Source: Verrucomicrobiota bacterium
Lineage (GTDB): Bacteria; Verrucomicrobiota; Verrucomicrobiia; Limisphaerales; JADLHS01
DNA: 39,023 bases
NCBI GenBank assembly: GCA_008933055.1
Contig: WBXK01000004.1
Span: 1-39,023, forward strand
Direction of reading: 5' to 3'
Numbering within the stretch: the stretch's first letter is position 1; the number at the start of each line of letters is the position of its first letter. The notes beneath the pieces were generated by a model, which was given only the letters and a program-made list of their open reading frames with translations, searched no databases and was not told where the DNA came from. Below, piece by piece: positions 9,954 through 18,950 of the stretch. Made by a program: the position numbers and the translations under genes.

Positions 9954-10801
9954 AGCTCGATGCGCATCAGCATTTCTGGCGCTACTCCGCTGCAGAGTAT
10001 CCGTGGATTCCGTCTGGCTCGGAATTGCAGCGTGACTGGTTGCCTCACGATCTTGCGACGTTGCAAACACCCCTTGGCTTTGATGGCAGCATCGCGGTGC
10101 AGGCTCGGCAGTCACTCGAGGAAACTCGCTGGCTGCTTTCACTCGCCGACCAGCACCCGCGCATCAAGGGCGTCGTAGGCTGGGTGGATTTGCGCTCCCC
10201 GGAATTGACGGCTCAACTTAAGGAGTTTGTGGCGCATCCGAAATTCGTCGGCGTCCGTCACGTTGTTCAGGATGAACCTGATGACCGTTTCATGCTCGGC
10301 GAGGAATTCCTGCGCGGTTTGGGGCAACTCCATTCATTCGGCCTTTCTTACGACCTCTTGGTTTTCCCTAAACAGCTTCCGGCCGCTTGCGAAATCGCAG
10401 GGCGTTTTCCGAATCAACGATTCGTGCTGGATCACATCGCGAAGCCAGCGATCACAGAGCGCAGGCTCGAGCCTTGGGCCGAACAGATTCGAGAACTGGC
10501 GCGACGTCCGAATGTATTCTGCAAACTAAGCGGCCTTGTGACAGAAGCGGATCACCAGCGCTGGCGCGAGTCGGATTTGTTGCCGTATCTGGATGTGGTT
10601 GCGGAAGCGTTTAGCCCGGCGCGATTGATGATTGGCTCGGACTGGCCGGTGTGCCTGCTTGCCGCCAGCTACGAACGAACGATGAACGTTGTGCTGACCT
10701 GGGCAAAGCAGTTGTCACCCGCAGAGCAGGCTGGAATCCTGGGCGATAACTGTGCCCGCTTCTACTTCGACAATTTCTCCCATCAGGCGAAAATTGAATA
10801 A
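9950..10801 (+). CDS. Amidohydrolase, L-fuconolactonase-like
   Basis: MKLDAHQHFWRYSAAEYPWI, LDHIAKP, FCKLSGLVTEAD, RLMIGSDWPVC. 4-bp ATGA overlap with the preceding gene. Confidence 0.85.
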   Translation: MKLDAHQHFWRYSAAEYPWIPSGSELQRDWLPHDLATLQTPLGFDGSIAVQARQSLEETRWLLSLADQHPRIKGVVGWVDLRSPELTAQLKEFVAHPKFVGVRHVVQDEPDDRFMLGEEFLRGLGQLHSFGLSYDLLVFPKQLPAACEIAGRFPNQRFVLDHIAKPAITERRLEPWAEQIRELARRPNVFCKLSGLVTEADHQRWRESDLLPYLDVVAEAFSPARLMIGSDWPVCLLAASYERTMNVVLTWAKQLSPAEQAGILGDNCARFYFDNFSHQAKIE

Positions 10802-10895
10802 ATCAACCGATGTGGGGCGTCAGATTTTCCACTGTGCAAAACTCCCGCAATCAGCTACCAACATCCGGATGCAACGCGCCACGCCAAAAAACACC

Positions 10896-12308
10896 ATGAA
10901 TCAAAACTTAACTCGTCGCTCCTTTCTCAAGAATACTGCGTTCACCGCGGGCATTTTTTCGGCAGCACCGTTTAATATTCTCACTGCGGCGAATGCTGGA
11001 GACAAAATCCGGTGTGTGCAGATCGGTTGTGGTGGACGAGGCGGCAGTCATCTGGAGGCAACGAATAAAGAAAACCTTGTTGCTATCGTCGAAGTGGACG
11101 AGAACAAGACTGCGGGCGTTAAAAAATCGCTTCAGAGCAAAGGACGAGATCCAAAGAATGTCAAAGTCTTCACCGACTATCGCAAGATGTTTGACACGAT
11201 CGACAAAGACATTGATGCCGTCTTTATTGCCACGCCGAATCATCACCACGCATTGCCCGCGATGATCGCCATGCAGCTTGGCAAGAATGTCTATTGTGAA
11301 AAACCCGTTTGTCATACGATCGCAGAAGCGCGAGAACTCCGTGCCATGGCTGCCAAGACCAAAGTCGCCACGCAAATGGGCAACCAAGGGCATTGCGAAG
11401 AAGGATACATCAAGCTTTATGAATACATCCGCGCTGGTTTGATTGGTAATGTGACGGAGACGCACAGCTGGACGAATCGCGCCAATGGCGGTGTCGGACC
11501 TCGCCCACCAAAGAAACCCGCTCCAGCCGGAATGCATTGGGATGAATGGATTGGACCAGCACCGTATCGCGATTTCCACGAGGACATTCACCCGCACGAA
11601 TGGCATGGCTGGTATGATTTTGGGAACGGATCTATCGGCAACATGGGTTGCCACGTTCTCGACGGTGTCTATTGGGCGTTAAACATCGAACACCCCACAA
11701 GCATCGAGGTCGAGCAGATGCGAGGTGGCAGTGATGAGCGTTATCCTACCGGTTGTCGCTTGCGTTGGGATATCCCGGCGCGCGGTGACATGCCTGCCTT
11801 GAAGTCCTATTGGTATGAAGGTCTGAAGCAAGACTCGAAAGGCGGCGCAGATGGAATGTTGCGAACGGCCAAAGGAGAAAACCTAAATCTTCCGCCGCTC
11901 CTCGTGGAGTTGGCTGGGAAGTATCCTGATGAAGAGCTGGACAACAATGGCAACGGAACGATTTACGTCGGCGACAAGGGGATCATCATCACTGGAACTT
12001 ACGGTGACAAAATGCACATTCTCCCCTGGAAGAAAATGAATGAAACTAAAGCCCCGGCTAAAACACTGCCGCGGCCGAAGGGGATTTTCGTCAATTTCCT
12101 AGATGCTGTAAGAGAAGGAAAAATGGAAACTGCGTCCAACTTTGATTATGGCACGCGGCTGACGGAATTTTCATTGCTTGGCAATCTTGCCATGCATGCT
12201 GGAGCGGGTAAGAAGATCGAGTGGGACGGTCCTGGCATGAAAGTCACAAACATTCCTGAACTGAATGCGTGGGTGAAGCGCGAGAATCGTAAAGGGTGGA
12301 ATCTGTAG
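10896..12308 (+). CDS. Gfo/Idh/MocA-family oxidoreductase with Tat signal
   Basis: NLTRRSFLKNTAFTAGIFSAAP twin-arginine signal; VQIGCGGRG Rossmann motif; DAVFIATPNHHHA; GKNVYCEKPVCHT. Internal ATG at 10896 puts the Tat signal at the N-terminus. Confidence 0.92.
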   Translation: MNQNLTRRSFLKNTAFTAGIFSAAPFNILTAANAGDKIRCVQIGCGGRGGSHLEATNKENLVAIVEVDENKTAGVKKSLQSKGRDPKNVKVFTDYRKMFDTIDKDIDAVFIATPNHHHALPAMIAMQLGKNVYCEKPVCHTIAEARELRAMAAKTKVATQMGNQGHCEEGYIKLYEYIRAGLIGNVTETHSWTNRANGGVGPRPPKKPAPAGMHWDEWIGPAPYRDFHEDIHPHEWHGWYDFGNGSIGNMGCHVLDGVYWALNIEHPTSIEVEQMRGGSDERYPTGCRLRWDIPARGDMPALKSYWYEGLKQDSKGGADGMLRTAKGENLNLPPLLVELAGKYPDEELDNNGNGTIYVGDKGIIITGTYGDKMHILPWKKMNETKAPAKTLPRPKGIFVNFLDAVREGKMETASNFDYGTRLTEFSLLGNLAMHAGAGKKIEWDGPGMKVTNIPELNAWVKRENRKGWNL

Positions 12309-12465
12309 TCTCAGGCATCCGAGAAATCCCCAAGGAGCTTCGTAGTTATCGGTGTCGTCGGGTTTTGAATAAATAGCCGCAAATGAATTGTTGCCGCGGT
12401 TTCACGCCGCGCGCCACAACGATTTACGCCTTTCTGGCGGCTGTGGCTTGAGTGCTTGGCAACGA

Positions 12466-13404
12466 ATGAAACGATATACCTTTGTTGATATTGCAACGCA
12501 GAGTTACATCGCATTGGTGGCTGTGCTTGTAGTGATTTTCCACGGAGTGAGTCTGCCAAATTGGCCGCGGTTGCTGCTGGTTCACGTTATTGTCTTCGGT
12601 TTGATTCATTCAGTGATTTGCCTTAATGCGCGATTCCCTTCCATCAAGCCGATAGAATTGTTCCGTCACTATTATCCGATCCCTCTGTTCATCGCATTCT
12701 ATCGTGAAACTGAGTTGCTGAATCAGATGTTCTACACAGGGTATCTCGACGCTCATTTTTTCAGAGTGGAACAATGGTTGTTCGGTACCCAGCCGGGGCT
12801 GGAAATGATGAACTGGTTTCCAAATCGTTGGGTGGCCGAGTTGCTTTACGCGGCGTATTTCTCCTATTACTTGATGATCGGTGCGGTTGGCCTCGCCTTG
12901 CTAATACGCGACAAGAAGCAATTCGCGCATTTTATTTCAATCACGTCGTTTTTGTTTTACGTCTGCTACATCGTCTATATCTGTTTGCCGGTGGTGGGGC
13001 CGCGCATTGTTTTCTTGGAGGGGCTGGAGATAGGGCCACAATTGCCGTTCACACTTTATGTCGAAAATTTTGTTACTCCAGAGTCAGTTCAAGGGGCAGG
13101 GTTTTTCCAGATCATGGGTTGGATCTACGATCATTTTGAATCGGCGGGCGCAGCGTTCCCCAGCAGTCATGTGGCAGTCGCGATTTGCATCACATATTTT
13201 TCATACCTCTACTTGCGGCGCATCCGCCATGTGATTCTGCTTGTGACATTCCTGCTATGCATTTCAACCGTCTATGGGCGCTACCATTATGTTGTGGATG
13301 TTGCTGCAGGGGTGTTGGCGGCGGCGGTGCTGATTCCACTGGGCAACCATCTTTACTTCAAATTTTTTAAAAAAAATCCATCTGCTTTGTCCTCGCATCA
13401 GTGA
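12466..13404 (+). CDS. PAP2-superfamily membrane phosphatase
   Basis: Multiple TM segments; FPSSHVAVA and GRYHYVVDVAAG phosphatase motifs. Confidence 0.85.
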   Translation: MKRYTFVDIATQSYIALVAVLVVIFHGVSLPNWPRLLLVHVIVFGLIHSVICLNARFPSIKPIELFRHYYPIPLFIAFYRETELLNQMFYTGYLDAHFFRVEQWLFGTQPGLEMMNWFPNRWVAELLYAAYFSYYLMIGAVGLALLIRDKKQFAHFISITSFLFYVCYIVYICLPVVGPRIVFLEGLEIGPQLPFTLYVENFVTPESVQGAGFFQIMGWIYDHFESAGAAFPSSHVAVAICITYFSYLYLRRIRHVILLVTFLLCISTVYGRYHYVVDVAAGVLAAAVLIPLGNHLYFKFFKKNPSALSSHQ

Positions 13405-13414
13405 AGAGGCGCGG

Positions 13415-14548
13415 TCACACAGGGCGTTGATAGATACGGTAAGTCTTGTAAACGCGACCGCCGAATGGTTCAAGAAGACGACGCATCATGACATTATCTT
13501 CGAGAACCCAGGAAGCTTCCGCATCTTTGAAGCCGAGTCTCAGGCAAGTTGCGAGGCACTCAGCTAACATCACGGCCTCGATGCCGCGATTCCGATATTT
13601 ATCCTTCACGCCAAGAGTGACGACGCGACAACTCGTGGGAACTTTCATGCCGAAGACGTAAGGCAGCAATCCTAGCGCCTTCGGTGTCCACAGTGATCCG
13701 CGCAGCGGTTTGAGCGCTTCGTTGAAATCTGGCAGCGCAAGCATGAAACCTACTGGCTCTTCCGCCGTCTCAGCCAGCCAAACCAGTCCATCCACTAACA
13801 ACGGCTTGAGCCGCGCAGCCAAAAAATCGAGTTCCGAATCCGTCATGGGCACAAACCCCCAGTTTTTCTCCCACGCAGCGTTATAGATATTTTTGATCTT
13901 CGCAAGATCTTGGGGCAGCGATTTCTTGCTGACTGTTTTGAATTGAAATCCGGGATTTTTCCGGCGTGTCTTGCCAGCGATGCGTTCCAACCGTTTGCGC
14001 GGACTTCCTGCCACGTTGATGTGAAAGGCCAGAAGGTCTTTGGCTTTGGTGAATCCCTCGGCAGTGACTAACGTCTCGTAGTAACGAGGGTTGTAAGTCA
14101 TCATCAATTGGGGCGGAGTATCGAAGCCATCCACCAGCAGTCCGCACTCATCGTTGCTTGTCGGATTCATTGGCCCCAATACACGATTGAATCCTTTTGA
14201 CCGAGCCCAATTGAAAACGGCGTTGAACAATTCCCGACTTGTTTCAGGATTGTTCTCACATTCAAAAAATCCGAAAAACACACTGCCGTCTTGGTGTGTG
14301 GAAACATGGTTGTGATCCAAAATACCCGCGATTCTGCCTACATCCTTTCCGTTACGACTCGCGATCCAAATCAGCATCTCGGCATGCTGAAACAGCGGGT
14401 TTGCATCGGAGAAAACCTGCTTCAAATCAACCAATAACGGCGCGACCCAATACGGATCGTTCCCATAGATACCGTAACTGACATCCAGAAAACGCCTGAC
14501 GTTTGCGGGGCTTCGAGTGCATGGAATAATGGTGAGCGTTTCTTTCAT
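13415..14548 (-). CDS. GNAT-like N-acetyltransferase family protein
   Basis: KETLTIIPCTRSPANVRRFLDVSYGIYGNDPYWVAPL and C-terminal RNRGIEAVMLAECLATCLRLGFKDAEASWVLEDN. ATG at 14548 preferred. Confidence 0.7.
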   Translation of the reverse strand: MKETLTIIPCTRSPANVRRFLDVSYGIYGNDPYWVAPLLVDLKQVFSDANPLFQHAEMLIWIASRNGKDVGRIAGILDHNHVSTHQDGSVFFGFFECENNPETSRELFNAVFNWARSKGFNRVLGPMNPTSNDECGLLVDGFDTPPQLMMTYNPRYYETLVTAEGFTKAKDLLAFHINVAGSPRKRLERIAGKTRRKNPGFQFKTVSKKSLPQDLAKIKNIYNAAWEKNWGFVPMTDSELDFLAARLKPLLVDGLVWLAETAEEPVGFMLALPDFNEALKPLRGSLWTPKALGLLPYVFGMKVPTSCRVVTLGVKDKYRNRGIEAVMLAECLATCLRLGFKDAEASWVLEDNVMMRRLLEPFGGRVYKTYRIYQRPV

Positions 14549-14702
14549 TTCGCGACGGGTCGCGTCTGTTATAGTTAGTGGTTTATCGGTGCAGATTGTT
14601 GGCGACAAATCGTCGCTGCTTCAAATACTTTTCGCACGCTTTCTTTATTGCTCGCCCGGCGCTTTGAAATAACCTCGCTGTGTCGTTAAGCGACCGCCTT
14701 AG

Positions 14703-15122
14703 ATGTCCAAGAGTAACCGCAACCCTGCATTGAAAATCTGCGAACTGAATCACGTGGCCATTCACGTTAGGAACGTGGCAGTCAGTTGTACCTTCTATGA
14801 GCGTGTGTTGTGCTTGAAGCCAATGCCGCGTCCAGCTTTTGATTTTCCCGGTGCTTGGTTCCGTCTGGGTGTCGACCAGGAGTTACACTTAATCGGCGAA
14901 CGTGGAGAAAAGGTCGTTTCTGGTAGCCGCAGTAATCATTTTGCGTTGTTGGTCGAGGATGTCGACGCATGGGAAAACCATCTTGTTTCAGTCGGTGCAG
15001 ATTTCCATCCGAAGAAAATGAGACCTGACGGAGCGCTGCAAATATTTCTTGCTGACCCTGACGGACACACCATCGAGCTGTGTACGGAGTCACCCTGCAT
15101 ACCTGGCAATGCCTCTCGCTGA
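14703..15122 (+). CDS. VOC (glyoxalase/bleomycin-resistance) family protein
   Basis: LNHVAIHVRNVAVSCTFYERVL ... IFLADPDGHTIELCT. Confidence 0.9.
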   Translation: MSKSNRNPALKICELNHVAIHVRNVAVSCTFYERVLCLKPMPRPAFDFPGAWFRLGVDQELHLIGERGEKVVSGSRSNHFALLVEDVDAWENHLVSVGADFHPKKMRPDGALQIFLADPDGHTIELCTESPCIPGNASR

Positions 15123-15181
15123 ATTGGAAATGTGGTTTATTGCTGGTTAGGATTTCTGAGAGGTAAAGGTAATAATCGAAG

Positions 15182-16510
15182 TTAAGCCAGCTTCCACGGT
15201 GAGCGGAAAGGGCGGCTGAGCATCTGACTCGCTGCGGCATCGTCCACAATCACTTCCTTCTGTGAGTCCCATTTGAGGCTACGACCGGTGATCATGGCGA
15301 TCAGGCCTAGATGCCCAGGGATCGACGAATGATGCGCCGTCTCCGCCGGTGCGATGGTCGCTTGGCGCGACTTGATGCAGTCCAAAAAATTTCGAGTGTG
15401 GTCTCTGGACCGGTAGAGTTTCACTTTTCGCATTTCCTCGGGAAGCTCCTTGAGCGTTTCCCAGTCAGGATTGGAAGATTCGAAACCGCCGCGATTCACC
15501 CATACCCATCCCTCAGTGCCGATCCATTTGACACCGGAGCGAATGTCAGCATGACCACCTGCGATCGTCATGCTGATGTCATTCGGGTATTTGACTTCGA
15601 TGCGATACCGTGTGCAGACGTTCCAATTGTAATCTGCAGGAGGAAAATCTCCTTCCCCTTCAATCTCCAGCGGGCCTGATTGGTCGCAGTCGATACCCCA
15701 ATGCGCGATGTCGCCGTGGTGGCCGATCCAGTCGAGCAGTTGTCCGCCACCGGTGTTGTAATTCCAACGCCAGTTGTTGTGGATCCGACTGCCAACATAG
15801 GGCATCATCATGGAGGGCCCGATCCACATGTCGTAATCCAACTCCGGCGGTGGTGGGGTGGTGGCGGGAACTTTCTGCTGCATCTTGGGGTTTTTCGGGC
15901 CGCTGGGAAGTCCGACTTCCACGCGGGTGATTTTCCCAATGAGTCCGTTTCGCACAATCTCGGCAGCCTTGTGGAAATTTGCGTCGGAGCGTTGCTGTGA
16001 ACCCGTCTGCCAGATGCAGTGGTTTTTTTTTACGGCCTTGACGATGGCTTGCTGCTCCGCAATGGTCCGCGCCAAAGGTTTCTCGCCATAAACATCCTTT
16101 TTATGTTTGGCCGCTTCCACGCCGATGAGCGCATGCCAGTGGTCAGGTGTGGCGATCAATACCGCGTCAATGTCTCTGCGAGCGATGAGTTCGCGGAAAT
16201 CACGGTAGCCCCGGCAATCTTGGTTGCCGTATTGGGTGTTGACCTTTTGAACCATGTCGGCCAAGCGGGTCTGGTCTACATCACACGCCGCGACGACGCG
16301 ACATTCAGCCAAGCGTAGGAAGCTTTCGGTATCACCATTGCCTTGGCCGCCGCACCCAATCACGCCGACATTGATACGATTGGATGGCGAAGTTTTGCGA
16401 CCAAAACCCAGCATGCTGCTGGGCAGGATGGCCGGGAAAACCAAAGCTGCGCCAGTTGTAGCGAGAAACTTCCGGCGAGTTATTGTGGTAGTAATGGTTT
16501 TGTCTTTCAT
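15182..16510 (-). CDS. Gfo/Idh/MocA-family oxidoreductase with Tat signal
   Basis: TTTITRRKFLATTGAALVFPAIL; VGVIGCGGQGNG; DAVLIATPDHWHALIGVEAAKHKKDVYGEKPLA. Confidence 0.92.
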   Translation of the reverse strand: MKDKTITTTITRRKFLATTGAALVFPAILPSSMLGFGRKTSPSNRINVGVIGCGGQGNGDTESFLRLAECRVVAACDVDQTRLADMVQKVNTQYGNQDCRGYRDFRELIARRDIDAVLIATPDHWHALIGVEAAKHKKDVYGEKPLARTIAEQQAIVKAVKKNHCIWQTGSQQRSDANFHKAAEIVRNGLIGKITRVEVGLPSGPKNPKMQQKVPATTPPPPELDYDMWIGPSMMMPYVGSRIHNNWRWNYNTGGGQLLDWIGHHGDIAHWGIDCDQSGPLEIEGEGDFPPADYNWNVCTRYRIEVKYPNDISMTIAGGHADIRSGVKWIGTEGWVWVNRGGFESSNPDWETLKELPEEMRKVKLYRSRDHTRNFLDCIKSRQATIAPAETAHHSSIPGHLGLIAMITGRSLKWDSQKEVIVDDAAASQMLSRPFRSPWKLA

Positions 16511-16575
16511 GTTCTTCTTTTTTTTACCGTGATTGATATCGTGAGATTAATAGGAGTGGCCTCAAGAATGGGGAA

Positions 16576-17259
16576 TCATCGTGAGAGCAATTTTTCGACT
16601 TGCGAGGTTACAAGATCTGCCTGTGTGGCGATGCCTTCTTTATTGAAATGTACGCCATCGGTGTAGAGTTCGCCGCGACCAAGGGCAGGGGTATAGAGGT
16701 CGTTCACAACAATCCTTTTCGCCCTCACAAATTCCAAGGCGATCGCGTTTCGAGTGATTATGCGTTCGCTTGAGGCGCTTTTGAGAGTGGTAGGCGGGGA
16801 GTTCGTAGATGGTCTTAGCGGAGTTGTGGAAGCCCAGATTAGTTTGGCATTAGGTGCATGTTTCTGAATTGTTTCGATGAAGTTCGGGAACGCCTTCCGA
16901 TACTCAGCTTCACTGTGCTGCCAGCCATGCATACCGTTGTTGAACTGGATGACGTCGAATTTGATGTTGTCGAGAACCATCGCGATCTGCTGAGTGAACA
17001 TCGGGTCGCTTAAGAATGCGGATGTCGTCAATCGGGCCACATAAGCTTTTCCGCCCAGCCGCTTTTCCACAGCCAGATAATAGCCTCGAGTGATTGAATC
17101 TCCAATGAGCAGGACGCGGGGCAGATTAGTTTCGTTGGCATGTGAGATCCAAATATCACACCACTCGATGCCTTCTCTGGAAATACGTTTGGATTCCGCT
17201 GGCGAAGCAAATGCAATCGCCGAAAAGATCAGAACGACCCAGGAGGTTTTGTTAATCAT
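16576..17259 (-). CDS. SGNH/GDSL hydrolase, secreted
   Basis: Signal peptide MINKTSWVVLIFSAIAFASPAES; RVLLIGDSITRGYY; DVIQFNNGMHGWQ; DGVHFNKEG. Confidence 0.85.
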   Translation of the reverse strand: MINKTSWVVLIFSAIAFASPAESKRISREGIEWCDIWISHANETNLPRVLLIGDSITRGYYLAVEKRLGGKAYVARLTTSAFLSDPMFTQQIAMVLDNIKFDVIQFNNGMHGWQHSEAEYRKAFPNFIETIQKHAPNAKLIWASTTPLRPSTNSPPTTLKSASSERIITRNAIALEFVRAKRIVVNDLYTPALGRGELYTDGVHFNKEGIATQADLVTSQVEKLLSR

Positions 17260-17347
17260 GTACGACAAGTTTGAAGCATTGATGTTGTTACGCAAGAAAC
17301 GAGTTGCCATCCTTCTATGAGCGCAACGCCATTTAAATCTGCAATTC

Positions 17348-17950
17348 TTAAAGTGCGGAGAGCCTGATATCCTTGAGCAAGAACTTCGCACCGTTAAATC
17401 CGCCCCCATTAAGGTAGAACGGCCCCATGGGGCGATTGAAGGATTCGTCAGAGGCGGTGATAGTTTCTCCATCAATGGTGACGCTCATGCTCGGGCCGTC
17501 ATGGATGCAGATGATAGCGTGCCATTCGGTGTTCAGGTTCTTTAGTCTCCCTTCGACGAGGATTGCTTTCGCTTTGTCTTTTGATTTTGGGCGGACGATA
17601 GCGAACTGACCTTTGTCAGGGGCAAAAGTGAAATCCATTGCATGGGTATTGGATGTAGCGGGCCAAGTTACAAAGAGAAATGTCTGATTGGTCTGCACAA
17701 ACTTCATTTTCCACTCCAGCTTCATGCGGTCGAACGGAATGACTCCCTTGACCGTTGCGAGATGTTTCTCGGTGGGGACTTTCTCGCCCACAAGGACTCC
17801 ATCTGCAAACTTCCAAGAGCCGTGATGAAATTCCAGGCCTTTTGTGAGTGGCTCAGATTTACCGTCTTCAAAGATCAGCACTTCGCCAGCTTGGAGTGGG
17901 AAATGCAGGATGATGCAGATTAGCAGTAGGTCCAGAGCGATGCGTTTCAT
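17348..17950 (-). CDS. Secreted LamG/DUF1080-like (3-keto-disaccharide hydrolase-like fold) protein
   Basis: Signal peptide; GLEFHHGSWKFADGVLVGEKVPTEKHLATVK...F.RMKLEWKMKF; NTEWHAIICIHDGPSMSVTIDGETI. Confidence 0.55.
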   Translation of the reverse strand: MKRIALDLLLICIILHFPLQAGEVLIFEDGKSEPLTKGLEFHHGSWKFADGVLVGEKVPTEKHLATVKGVIPFDRMKLEWKMKFVQTNQTFLFVTWPATSNTHAMDFTFAPDKGQFAIVRPKSKDKAKAILVEGRLKNLNTEWHAIICIHDGPSMSVTIDGETITASDESFNRPMGPFYLNGGGFNGAKFLLKDIRLSAL

Positions 17951-17977
17951 AATTGAGGTTTGTGGTGCGTTGCCGTT

Positions 17978-18766
17978 TCAAGGGTGAGTCAATGCAGGGG
18001 TGTCTATGCCGACAAGTTCATCAGGTAGCATGGTGATCGCGATACGTCGATTTCTGGCCCGGCCCTCCATTGTCGAGTTATCAGCAATCGGGCGAAACTC
18101 TCCGTAGCCCACTGCTCCGAGATTTTGTGGAGCTACTCCGGCGCGTTCCGTGAGAAAGCGCACGGCGGCCAGGGCGCGTTCTGTGGAGAGTTCCCAGTTG
18201 CTTGAAAATCTGGGCCGCGCGCTCGGCCGGATGGGCACATTATCGGTATGCCCGATGACGTGGATTTTCAAATCTGGATGTTGCTTCAGGATGGATGCGA
18301 TTTTCTGCAAGATTGCTTCGCCGTCGGCTTTCACTACGGCTTCGCCTGAATCAAACAAGATTCGATCCAGGATGTTCACGGTGAGTTTGCCTTGGAGCTT
18401 GGAAATGGTGACGTCTTTGGATTCTAGTTCAGCGCGCATCTGATCTTCCAGCCCGCGTGCCATTTGAAGCGTCATCTCCTTCTCTTTTTCCAACGCCATC
18501 ACACGGGAGACTAGATCGGCATTCATGAATTGAAGCCTCGCGACAGATGCTCCTGCTTTTGCCAGGTCATTCGTCGCAGTCTCCCATGCGCTGCAGAGCG
18601 AGTTTGCCTGTATGAGATGCTTTTGTCCGATTGACCAGAGAGCAAAAAGACCAGCCAGAAAAAACATCCCGAGAACAACCATGGTCCAAATCAAAGCACC
18701 AGACACTTTGGAGTTTGTGCGTTGGACTGCTGGCTTGGAAAAAGGATTGGCGTCATCAGTTATCAT
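17978..18766 (-). CDS. OmpA/MotB-family peptidoglycan-binding protein with N-terminal TM and coiled coil
   Basis: TM helix ALIWTMVVLGMFFLAGLFALW; OmpA_C domain ILFDSGEAVVKADGEAILQKIA...VIGHTDNVPI...RALAAVRFLTE...GYGEFRPIADN...RNRRIAI. Confidence 0.88.
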   Translation of the reverse strand: MITDDANPFSKPAVQRTNSKVSGALIWTMVVLGMFFLAGLFALWSIGQKHLIQANSLCSAWETATNDLAKAGASVARLQFMNADLVSRVMALEKEKEMTLQMARGLEDQMRAELESKDVTISKLQGKLTVNILDRILFDSGEAVVKADGEAILQKIASILKQHPDLKIHVIGHTDNVPIRPSARPRFSSNWELSTERALAAVRFLTERAGVAPQNLGAVGYGEFRPIADNSTMEGRARNRRIAITMLPDELVGIDTPALTHP

Positions 18767-18919
18767 CGCGACTGGCTATTTAAGCTAAAATGAGGTCGCT
18801 CCTCAATGCTCAACGGGACAGCGAGTTTGCATTTTAATCAAAAGAATCGCTCACTTGGTGTTGGGAGAAGCCAGGGCGAAAAGGTTTTCTCGATGGAAAT
18901 GCAACGAGCTCGACAACGG

Positions 18920-18936
18920 GTAGTTTAAAAAACTAC
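18920..18936. promoter_or_regulatory. Perfect inverted repeat GTAGTTT-AAA-AAACTAC, 14 bp upstream of the ATG at 18951 (possible operator or hairpin)
   Basis: 7-bp perfect arms with a 3-bp spacer, read directly from the sequence. Confidence 0.45.
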
Positions 18937-18950
18937 ACTTTATCCTGAGC

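Noticed and set aside
10908-11654. 248-aa minus-strand ORF
   Set aside because: Antisense to the Gfo/Idh/MocA CDS; no recognisable domain.
13404-13415. Very tight convergent gene junction (also at 19655/19663)
   Set aside because: Short convergent junctions are common in compact bacterial genomes; no terminator or regulatory structure could be supported.
18791-18805. TGAGG-TCGCT-CCTCA inverted repeat upstream of the OmpA-like gene
   Set aside because: Only 5-bp arms; expected often by chance and no supporting context.
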